Origin: Podocnemis expansa
Lineage: Eukaryota > Chordata > Testudines > Podocnemididae
Length of the DNA: 64,000 nucleotides
Reading direction: 5' to 3'
Assembly: GCA_007922195.1 (NCBI GenBank)
Contig: ML681967.1
Coordinates: 11,183,858 to 11,247,857 of the forward strand
A program made the translations under genes and the position numbers. Of this stretch, positions 20,399 through 32,300 are shown piece by piece (position 1 is the stretch's first letter; each line of letters opens with the position of its first letter). The notes under the pieces are model-generated. The model did not search any database. It saw only the letters and a list, made by a program, of their open reading frames with translations, and was not told the origin of the DNA.

Positions 20399-23300
20399 GT
20401 TAGTGTCTCTTCTTTGTGCTTCTTCCAGACTTTATGTATGTCCAGAATTGGGGCTTTTTGCTTTAAACCTTGTTATTGCTTATTGTTGACTGAAAAATGC
20501 CTTGACTGCTTTTTGCTAGCCCTCATGCAGAAAGCAAGAGTTTGTGTCTTCAGACTGCGTGCTGTCTGGGTGACTGTGGACATAGATGCAAAGAAAATGG
20601 GTGTCTGCACAGCGCCCCTGTGTATTATCTCTCCTCCAGTTTCTGGTTAGATGAGACATTTGGCAGACACTGGAATTTTTGCCAGTGGCATGTTTAATGT
20701 TTGTGTGTGTTGAAGCATGGCTGAAGTGAAAGTGGAGCAGTTAATCATTTAAATTAGATCCCTGCTCAAAATTTAAATTCATTTTATGGCTCCAACTCTA
20801 TATGTGTAGCTCTTGATATCAGTCTACCAAGAACTCTGTTCCCTTTGGTTCAGTAATTCTGAAGCCAGAGCGTATGGATTGCCCCTGGAGTCATGTACCA
20901 ACAGCATCCAAAACTAATGAGCCTGCTGTGTAGGAACTATGGCTGTCCTTGTAGTAAGTTACCTCCCTTTACCTCTTTCCTGAGCTTGTATGTTACTTTT
21001 CCAGAGAAAAATAAAGCTTTTCCCTCTATTATCAGCATAGAATGGTAAAGTTAATATGCAGATATAAATGATTTCTACAGATACACAGATTTAACTATTT
21101 TTAAACAAAGATTATATGGCAGCCTTAGGGAATCTCTCATTCTTAGAGTTGAAACACATGAGAGATGAAGGAAAATAAGGGAGGAAGAATCCATTTAATG
21201 TTGCTAAAGATATCAAAGTCCATGAAATTCAGTGTAGGTGACTTCATTAATTTTATATCACAGTATTGTGAATTCATTCCGAAGTTCAGTTATTCTGCAT
21301 AAATCTAAAGTCAGAGTCTATAATTTATAACCACTCTTTCTGGAATGACTAGCTAACATCTTGGACCCACTCCTTTGTTACATGAAAGCGTGGATGATTT
21401 CCAGTACTGCTTTGCTCTTTTCATGACCTTCAGAGGAGCTTTTAAGTGCCATCAGTCAGAGTTTGACAAATTTAGAAGCTTGTGGCACTTTTAAAGACTA
21501 ACAAATTAAATTATTACATTTATTTATTATTTGTAGCATAACTTTGTTAGTTTTTAAAAGTGCCACAGGATTCCTTGCTTGTTTTGCTGAACTAGATTAA
21601 CACGGCTAGCCCTTTAGAACTGATTTAGAGAGTGCTCTTGATAGGAATGGACTACATTAAAGGGAAGTCACCTGAAAAATACAAATAGTTATAGCATATA
21701 TGTCTGCCTAGAACATATTACCCAGCCAGATTTCTATTCAACCCTGTCTTCCTGACTTCTTACTAGGCACAGAGCCAGTGGGATAACCAAATATATGGTG
21801 TGCTGCCTTTCCAGGACTAGAATAGCCAGATTCCTGGTCTGAACAACATAGCTTTTCAGTGGATGTTCCTAACAGGCTCAGTAATATATGTTTGTGGTGG
21901 TGGTTTTCCTGGTTTCCAGTGAATTAAAGGTAGAAAGTTACACGGGCTTTAACATACTTTCCCGCTGCAGGGTTTATTTATATTTGTAGAGGTTGGTGCC
22001 AGTGCTGAATCCCACTTTATTTTGTTCTGTTTCCTATATTTAGGGCAGGTGACATCACTGAGCTAAAGATTCTGCAGATCCCAGGCCCGGGGGACAGCAA
22101 ACAGAGTGGGGACCTGCAGCATACGGACCTGGGCACACCTGGTGTTGGGTGCCAAGTGAGTACCAATCAAAATGGCACTGGCAAATTACTGAAGAAGCCC
22201 ACCTCTTCTAGCAGTGCCCCTCAGGCAATTCCAAGGAGAACAGACCTGAAGAATCAGGAAGCTGTCATCTCCCCACAACAACAGTGCTCCAAGAGCTATG
22301 TGGACCGACACATGGAATCCTTGAACCAGTCCAAAGGTTTCCGCCGTAGACACAACTCCTGTGAGTATGTTGCCCATTTAGCAGCTTTCCTTCCTCCTTA
22401 GCTTGATGCTCATGGGCTCTGTCACTTTAGTTCTCTGTGGCAGTGTTTGCTGTTCTTAAATGGCCTTTAATATAGCAGTTAAAGTGGGAGAGATTTAACA
22501 AAAATAGATAGTTATTGGTATTTGTTTCCACACCATTCATTTCCCTGCCCTGTTTAGCTATTTAGGAAAGTGCTACAAGCTGTCAAATGTTGTGTTTCCC
22601 CCAAACTTGATACATTTAGATCTTAAAACTGCCAGTCTCTTGTCTTAAATTCAGGTGCAAGTTAGTGATGGCTTTTAGCTGTATTGACAACATAAATAAA
22701 TGATGGCAAAATGTGCACCTGTCATTTCTGAGTAAACAAGTGCTGTTATGGCATCTATGGTGTGAGAGACCATGCATATCCCACTCAGGACTTGGTTTCC
22801 CTCAGATCACTTTACACAGTGGCATAAAACATCTTACACGGCCCTTCAGGTGTTGGCCGGAAGGCACTGGATGACCTAATCATCATTTCCAACAGAGCTT
22901 AAGTTTCCAGGCATCCTTTGAGCTGGCTCTTATGATGTCGTTGTTTGACCATAAAAGGCTTATTGACATTTACATGGCAGACATTTTTGTTTTCAAAGTG
23001 CAACTGCCCAGAGCAGCCTTCAGGCTCCAGAGTGGCCTAGGTAGGAAGTGTTACAAGCTGCATGCTACAGTGCAGGGCAACATCAGATGGAGTGGCAGCA
23101 GCCTCCCTACAATTAAGGTTTAAATTAGCTTATTTTAAGCTTGCCTTTAAACCTTTTTTCCCAAATAGCACAAAAAGAAATCAGTGTCCTTGAAATGTTA
23201 AATGTTATATCTCATCTCAAGCTTTTCTTGTAATCTAGGCATAATAGAGAAGTTCAGTTTTTCTGTCATTCAGTTAAAAAAGATCCCTAATTACTTTTGG

Positions 23301-26300
23301 GTGGTTGTATTTCTGAAACAATTTGAGCTACGTATTTCAGATTTTTTTTCCTTTTGAAGTTATTGAGAAATGCTGTTACCTCTTTTGAGGTGGGAGGAGT
23401 TCAGGGGTGTATGTGTGGAGATTTCATAAAACAGTTATTTTTAAGTGTATGAAGAGGAATAGTTTAAAAAAGGAAACTGACCTTATCTTGGCTTCTGGCT
23501 CTGCTGCTGTGACCTGGTCCAGAAGTGAGCGGTAGGACAGAGATGAGAATTTAGGAGACTGCATGGGGGTGTACCTGACTGGGTGTGTAGAGGAACAGAG
23601 CAGCAAAGGCACAGAATGGCAAGATGAAAGCAGAGAAGATTTATATGGGGGTACTAAGATATATGCATTATGTGCGCGGGAGTCTGGGATACGTGCTATG
23701 GAGTTTGTGCAGGGGACTATGGAGATGATGGAGAATTCTGGGAAAGGTAAAGGGACATGAAGATGCAACTTCCACTAAGTAAGGGACTGATGATTACCTT
23801 TGTCTTTCCCTTGCTATTGATGTATTTAAAGAACCTCCTCTTATTGCTTTGTATGTTCCTTGCTAGATGTACCTCATTTTTTGCCTTAGCTTTTCTGATC
23901 TTGTCCCTATGTGGTTGTGCTATTCTTTTGTACTCCTTCTTAGCAGTTTGTCTTTTTCCACTCTTGGTAGAGGGTTCCCTTCTGATTTTGAGCTTATTAA
24001 AGAACATCTGATGGAACCATATTGGCTTATTATTCTTTGTATCTTTCCTACCATGGACTAGTTTACAGTTGTGCCTTTAATGTTGTCTTAGAGAGAAACT
24101 GCCAGCTATCCTGACCACCTTTATCTCTCAGATTTTCTTCCTATATGACCTTACTTACAAGCTCTGAGTTTGCTTTTTTTGTCCGTTGTCCTTTTTCTAG
24201 CTGCTTTTGCTCCTTCCTTTTCTTAGAATCATGAAATCTGTCATTTTAACCCAAATTGCCTTCCACCTTCAGCTTCACAACTAATTTCACCTTGTTGGTC
24301 AGAATCAAGTCTCAAATGACTATCCCCTTTGGTTACTTTGTTTTCTCAAACAAACGGTTGTTTCCAGTAAGTTCTTAGAATGTGTTTCTTTCCAAGAGAT
24401 GCCTGGGTATGTAAGTCTCACATTACTATCAGATCTTGTATTATGGGTATTGATTTGTCTAGAAGTGCCTCAACAATCTCTTCTTCCTGATGTCAGTCCA
24501 GTTTCCCCTCTTTTATCTTTATCCAGGGACTTCCAACTGGTCTGTTTCTTGTCTCCTTTTGAACCTCGGCACAGCTTTGCATATTCTTGACATATACTGC
24601 AGTACCACCTTTCTTTTTACTTGCCCATTCTTCCTGAATAAGCTTCACCCTTGTATAGCGATAGTCCAATCGTAAGAGTTATCCCACCAAGTCTCTGATG
24701 TCAATTAAACCATGTACCAATCTATGTACCAATACTTTCAGTCAGGTTTGGCAGTTTCCCAGGAAAAACTAGTTTAGTTCAGAGCACTGGTAAATACTGG
24801 CTTTAACTGGGAAAGTGAGAAGAATAAAATGATTAGAATAGATTAACGAAAACTGACCTATAGTAATTTGACATTAGTTTTGCAGTAAAACGGGTCCTTC
24901 AATGTTTATTGATGGAAATAAAACAAAAATGGCATGCTGTTGCCTTGGCTACTTCAAACAGAAAGTGAAACTTCAGAACCTGGGAATTCCCCTTCTTTGC
25001 TTAGTAATTAAAATTATATGTTTGTTTAGCAAACAAAGAAGGGGAAATCTGAGATTCGGAAGTTTGTTTCCGTTTGAGGTAAACTTCCAAACAAACTGTC
25101 CAGTCCAGCTCTCTGTCTCTAGATCTGATTGGCTGGAGTTGCAGTTGTTGGAACTGAGCCAGTAAGTGAAAATATTTTAATATGAGCAAAGGTGGAAGAC
25201 CACTTGATCCAGTTTCTGACTATTTTGGGAAAATTCATGAAGATGACAGAGAGCGTTTTAGATGCAGAAATTGCAAAGAAAAAGTAAGCAGGAAGGCAGG
25301 CTGCATGAGAGTGCATTTTGCAAACTGCAGTGAAAAGAACAAAGGCACCAGACCATTGTTTTTTGGCTAAAGGTAGAATCAGCCTCTAAGGATAGAAGTA
25401 CTTGCCATTGCCAAGTATATCAAAGGAAAGCCAGATCCATGTTGGCCAAAGACAAAGAGGGAGCATCATGGTTTTTCAATCACAAATTGATATGTTTGTA
25501 AGGAAAACAACTCAATTGAAATAAAATAAGACTTGAAAATCACAGCTATTTTCTGGGTGTAAGATTCCTTTTTTGCTATAGAACATTCAGGTTTTTCTAG
25601 CAGTGATCAGGTTCCTAAGGCCAGACTACAAAACACCTAGCTGAAAGCAGGTAGTTGATGAACTCATAAATGCGGTTACTAGTGACTTAAGGGTGGAAGC
25701 AATTACATGGAAAAGCTGTTGCATTACTCCAGCCATCATGAATTACTATGCACAATGATCCCGTGATAGCTAGCTGTGGTTTCTGTATCAGCAGTTGATA
25801 CTGTAAGCAATAAGAAAACTTGAGAGAACAGTGCTACACTGGTAAAAGAAGCTAGAGCATTAACAAATGAATTATGTGGCTGTGTTAAGAACTACAGGAT
25901 GGGAAGAGAAAAAGATGTGGAGTATGAGAAGTGATTTGTAACAAGATGTTGATGCTTTGGTTATATATGGATGTGCATCACGTTGGCTAAACCTAGACAA
26001 GACCTTTCATCAAGTGCTTTGACAAACCATGTTGGAGATTAATAAAAGTATTTTCATAATACTGGTTAAAGGAACGCCTCAAATCCCATTAAGCCTGAAA
26101 TCCTGATGGTACACCATGGAGAAGTCACCTGATGTCTGGAAATGTGTATTTTGATAAATAGATGTATTATTTCAGATTGTGAGTGATGAAGCAGAATTTG
26201 ATGATAACCCAGGGATTTAACAAGAAGCAAATAACTATCAGTCAGTTGAAATTGGTCACTATGGCCCTTGATGACCTCGAAAGAAACATATCATCAATTG

Positions 26301-29300
26301 CTTTAGCATCTAAAATGTGGTTGGTTCTACTGATAAAATGAAGACTGCACAATGCAAAAGAAAACAAGATAAGAGATTTAGAAGCCAGTTACTCGTCTAT
26401 ATCTGAGGAAGTGGGATTTTCTCCCACGACAGCTCATGCGAAAAATAAATCTGTTAGTCTCAAAGTGCCACACGACTCCTTGTTGTTTGGTTTTTGGTTT
26501 TTTTTTTTTTTCTTCTATACATGTTGACCAACCACCTTCATTCAAACATGCAGGAAAGAAATGTCAGCCAAACAAGAAGAAATGGCTTAGTAGAGCTCCT
26601 GACTTTCTGCCATTATTATTTGCACTTAAAATAGAAGTATTGTCATATTTAAAATCAATATTTTTATCCACTATCAAGGAAAATGTTCCCCTTTAACAAG
26701 GTGGGAAAAATCTAAAGAATGCTGATATTCCTCTGACTTGATAGAACTGGTGGTACAGTTGTACATGTTTCTCAAGTTCAGCAAGTATTGAACAAATTTT
26801 TTAAAATTTTGAATACATCCATTCAAAACTGGGGCATAAGGTTTGGCTATTGACTCTATCAAAATTTGTCTTTATGCTTCTGAATGCTGTGTGGCCAGAT
26901 GGACCAGGACTAGTTTGCAACTCTGCATGCTTGTGTAATGCTGTAAGCCTACATCTCTGGATTATTGTTTACATATATTGAATGCTTTTGACTTTTGGTT
27001 ATCGTCACAGACCCCTCATCCCAGCCCCCTGGTGGGCACACCTTGTTCCAAACATCACGTCAACTCCTAATCTATACAAGGTCCCCTGGGCCACTTCTCC
27101 GCAGCCCCTGTAGCTTCAGCAGTCTCTTCTCTGATTCCTCCTGAGCCCCAGCAGTTTCATTCCTTCCTCCATTCTCAGGGCTCTACATTGGTCTACTTCT
27201 CTTGGTATCAGACCCAGTCCCCCCCAGAGCCAAACTGCCCTAAGTGCTGAACCCACAGCCCCTGAGCCAACAGGACCTTCTCCTTCTAGCACTAAGGGAG
27301 ACTGCCCCAGCTTTGGCTCCACAGCCAGCTTGTCTAGTCCATCCTGAGCCCTGATTGGGTGCTCTCTCAGGGCCATCCTTTAACCCTTATTCTGCCTGTG
27401 GGGGGTTTCTGCCCCATCACAGTTACATAATACTGAAAACAAGTGAGTAATGACATGTAACTTCCTTGAGAACATACCCAATCAAAATGTATACAGACAT
27501 TCTGGCATTCAGTTTTATAACAACATATATTAGTATTGTGCTCATTGCAGTTTTATTTTTTTATTTGTACAACCCTAAATTAGCCACCTAATCTACTGCT
27601 TTATGTAAGTACAACTTGAATATGTAACTAAAACTTAAGTGTAATATGTTATGCATTAATTAAAAAAATTTTAAACTAGAAAAAGCCTTGAACTGAGGTG
27701 GGAAAAGCCCACCATATTTTTACATGGTTCAAGTCACTTCTGGAAAATACTGTGCCATCCCTGCTTCCAGCTCTTCCTGGTTATTCCCCATGTTCCTTGC
27801 ATTTGTGCATAAACTGTTGTCACTAGAACATCTTTTATCTGGTATATTTGCTTGTACTTTAATGCTGTCTAGTTTCATTTGGTGGTTCTTCCACCACTTC
27901 CCTTCCATAGTCTCTTAAATCTCACTTAATAAGTTTCCTGAATTTTCCTTAATTACATCCAGTCACTCCAAGTTGCATCCCCTTGGCCAGCTCTCCAAAA
28001 GTCCCTCTTTGAACTTCCCAAAGATTTATCCTGCTGTAATCTGAGACTAGCTTTGCTTAAACTTCACTGACTGAAGTTTGGCTGGCAGTTACAACAGTTT
28101 ACAGCACTTTGCTAGCCTTTTGGTAGCTCTAAGCAGAGACTGCTTAAACCCAACAAATTTGTCTTAAACATAAGACTGAAAACAGTTTTTTTTTTAATTT
28201 ATTTATTTTATTTTATTTATTTATTTTGGAGTTTGTTGCATCTTCTCTTACTGATTAGACCTAAAACTATCCAAAAATTGTTGGAAACCAATAAAACGTA
28301 AGGTAGGGTTCAGGTTAAGACCTCTTCAGGTGTTAGAGCTACAGCTTTATTCTGTCTCCTTCTCAGTTCTCCACAGCAATGGGTCTCAACCTTTAGCAGG
28401 TTGTGACACGCTTGGCAGCATATTGCGACCCTACAGAACACACCAGCCACCCACTCTAGGCCAAATCCAGCCATCTCCCCAGCTCTCCGTAACAAACTTA
28501 CCACTGTGGCAACACAGTGTTTGAGAACCACTGCCCCATAGTCTTAGTGAGAAAAGATCTTGGACTCTATATTAGATGTTTGTGAGTCCAATGCATGACA
28601 ATGTGGATTGCAAAAGGGTAAAAAGTCTGTAAACCCCTAACTTCTCTGGCATGTACAGGCTTGGGGGAGCAGATTAAATATGAATCGGTGCCACAAGACC
28701 TTGTTTGGAGTGGGTTGTGAGAGATGCTGGCTGCAGGGAAAGGGCGTGGAGAGGAATTAAATAGTCCATGGAGAAATGTGCTGAGATGTTTATCTGGAGT
28801 TTTCTGTCTCAGAAGGTATAGTGGCTGGGCTTAAAACAGCTTCAGCTGACCCTTAGATGACCTTTAGCGTGCTAAGTCAGAAACATAGTTCTCCCATTAC
28901 AGTGCTTGTGTGACAGAAATCAATAAACAACAAATGACAATGTGGATTACCCAACAATGGGTTCCGTGCAATACCGGCACTGTACTCATTCATGCTGGGG
29001 CTGGCAGTAAAAGTTCCCTGAGGGATCTTACAGGAAGGCAGCCAGCCCACTGGAGACTTCAGACTTGCTTGACTGTTTATAATTGAAAAGTAAAGAAGTT
29101 CAGGAAGTATTGTTTACATTTTGCAAGGGAAGTGCTTTTTTGGTGTGTGTGTGCGTGCGCCATGGCAAACTGCCAAGTTGATGCCAGACCATACATCTTT
29201 CATTTTAATAAGCTCAGCACGCAGACACAGGAGGCTAGCTAGCATTGACTTTTCTGGTGTATTGGGAGAATGAATGGGTGTGTGCATCTAAGTGACAGAC

Positions 29301-32300
29301 TTGCCTGCCAACAAACCTTCTTTTCTTTATTTTCCCATCTGTGTGGATTATCACCTCTTGCTTCTCTAGGTCAAAAACTATCAACAGAGAAGCCAGCACT
29401 GAAGCGCTTTGACTGGAGGTCCTGTAAGGACATAAGTCTCATGTGCTTTGATGACCACACATTGTTCAAATTTTGTTGTTTTGGTTGTAATGGAGTTATT
29501 ACACAAGAGTTAACTGTGGTGGTCAGCAGTAACCATCAGTGTGGATTAAAGGCTGCTCTCCACAATTGTGTTTAGCTTTAATGAGGCATGGTCTTGGCTC
29601 CCATTCAATATGCCTGCAAGGGGGCCTAGGAGAGCTTTCTGATCATTGTCCTCTCTGCTTCTGTAATGCAGTTTTCTATTCTGTCAGCATTTATATGCCG
29701 TTCACTTCAGTTGGTGTTTGTCCCCTGGAACCAACACATGGGGATGCTTCTATGTCCATGCGCTGGTTTTCAGGGCAACTGAAGAGTAGAATGCCATTGT
29801 TTTCAGAAGAGTCTGGAAGTCAGTCTGTGAACACTGATTTGGCAACCAGGAGCAGACTGGTCGGTGTTACAGCTGACATTGATCTTAACACGGTTCAGTA
29901 AACTATGTGGCTTATTGAGCTGTGCTCTTCAGGAATAGAGTTCTGCTGGGAATCATTTGCCCATTTGTGGATCTTTGAATGCTTTCCTGGAAGCTTTCTG
30001 CAGTGTTACTGTACTGATCTAATAAGCAGAGAGATCGGAAGTGCAGTAAAACAAACAAGGAGTTCTGTGGCTCTTAAAGACTAACAAATTTATTTATTGC
30101 ATGAGCTTTCATGGGAGAAAATCCCACTTTGTCAGACGCTTTAAATCTTTATGTGCCACAGGACTCTGTTTTAGTAAATTAGACTACCACGGCTACCCCT
30201 TTGGAACTTGGAAGTGCAGTGTAACTGAAATCTTTCCCTCCTTCGCAAAACTACACAGATAAATGACTGGTTCCAGGTGCTGTAGTTTCCTCTTACTTGG
30301 ATTCCTTATTTATTCGTTTCCTAATCTTTTCTATTTGCGTGTCATCTGCTTACTTTTTGAATCATTAGCAGTGTGGAAAATGTATCCATCCTCTCTGGAT
30401 GGCTTCTTTAAAATCCCTTAGGTTGTCTTATTTCTGTCTTCTGATTGCAATAAGATGGAAGCTTCCAAGGACCCTGTTGACTTTAGAATCACACTTGTGT
30501 CTGTAATGGAGCTACTAACTCTGCTTACAAATAACCTTGGATAGCTGTATTGGAAAGAAGTTGATGAGAACAGTCTCTAGTTGGCTTACTTTGTACACAC
30601 AGCACTGTGTGTAATCAGTGTCACTGTTCCTAGTGAGCACATGTCAGTATGCATCCATGCTGTGTGTTAGCACAATTTCATTAGAAGAATCATATCCCTA
30701 ATCAAATGGCTATAACTGTACAAAAATTGTGTATAGATTAGCCCTTAGATTTTGCAGAGTTGCCATACAAGCAGCTGTTGTGTAATTAATCCTTTCCCTC
30801 TTGTGCAGCGCAACAAATTTTGCTTGTCCAAGGTGAAGAGAAGATTTCTGACAAGTTAATGAACTAACATTAGTCTCCATTAGAACAGGCAAGCAGATTT
30901 TGTGCTTCAGTTGGTAAACTTTCATGGCAAATAACCACAGTTGTGTCTGTGTTAGGCTTGAAGAAATCTTGTGGGCAGGGGAGAACTGACTTAAGCGCTC
31001 TCTGATTTTGTAAGTTTCAAAGGGGTTTGTTAGAATAGCTTTTATAATATAAAAAAATAGACTTTAGATTCTTTTCTGACAGTAAAAGTCTCTCATTTTA
31101 TCTCTGCCTTTGAGTTTTTAAAGACAACCTATAATGGAAAAAATAGTGCCCTTTTTTGCTTGTTTGATTAATGAAGAAAAACTAATGATTTCTTATGCAT
31201 TTCCACACAGGGGGTGCCTGACAAAGTGGGGTTTTCTCCCACGAAAACTCATGCAATAAATAAATTTGTTAGTCTTTAAGTGCCACAGGACTCCTTGTTT
31301 GTTTTACTGAACTAGACTATCACAGCTGCCCCTTTGAAACTTAGAAATACCAGATCTTGACTTTCCTGTGTTTGACAGAGAAGTAGCAGGTTTATGGCAT
31401 TCTGGGTTACCAGGAGGCTGAACAATTGCAGAGAAGAGCCTTTTAGTTAGAATGCTAAAAATGACTTTTGTTTAACCATTAACACATTCTCAACAGGAAA
31501 GTTTTGTGAAAGAATCAGCATCCCTTGCAGACTAGGAAAACTCTCTCCTCAGTCCTCTGGCAAAGCCAAGGAACAAACAGATTTCTAAAATAAAAACTAA
31601 CTGAGAGAGAACCTGCATTGGGGTATGTTTCAGAGGGGTAGCCATGTTAGTGTAGTTTATCAAAACAAGTGATTCCTGTGGCACTTCTAAAGACTAACAG
31701 ATTTATTTATCACAAAAGCAAATGACTCCTACCAGACGATCAGAGAGTTCTGTTTGTTTTCCAAAGAAAACTGGTAAAGGTTTCAAAGCCACAGGCACAA
31801 ATTTCAAATGTCTGGAATGTGTCTCAATAGAATAGTAAAGCCTATTGCCCTATCTTACTGGGAAGAAACAGAGGCTATTTCGGGGTTAGTGACTGGAGTG
31901 TGGAGTGTAAACTGTAAACAGGTGGAGGCATGTAGATCAGCAATTTTCAAACTTAGCTCAGGACCAGTACTGGGTCACAGATCCTCAGGTATTGGGTCAC
32001 GGCACCTCCTGCTGCTGCCGCCAAAAGACTGGTATGCATTGCTCAAAGATGTAATTGTTGGGTCGTGGCCATAAATGATTTTTTTCCATCTGGGTCCTGA
32101 GGAAGAACCTTTGAAAACCACTGATGTAGACAAATCTTGCCAGATGGTATTTTTGCCCTCTGAGTTTGTGGACTCTCCTCATCACTAGCTTGGTTAAAAA
32201 TGGCTCGATATTCTTAGTTGCTTCAGGGTATATACAGCTGCTAACAGTTGTGCTTAGTGCACCCATAGAGTCAACCCAAAATTTTATGGTCTTCCTATGC

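Noticed and set aside
20399..20489. EDC3 reading continuing beyond 20398
   Set aside because: The frame stays open for 30 codons but AG|GTTAGT is a good donor, and joining to 22044 gives the known LSm-linker sequence in phase.
29270..29901. Two overlapping open frames of 101 and 120 codons in intron 3
   Set aside because: No domain, no splice context, composition of ordinary intron; treated as chance frames.
30045..31353. tRNA-derived SINE assignment for the short repeat family
   Set aside because: No convincing A and B box could be found; the hammerhead-like core and fold-back copies fit a Penelope-type origin better, so I left the family unnamed.
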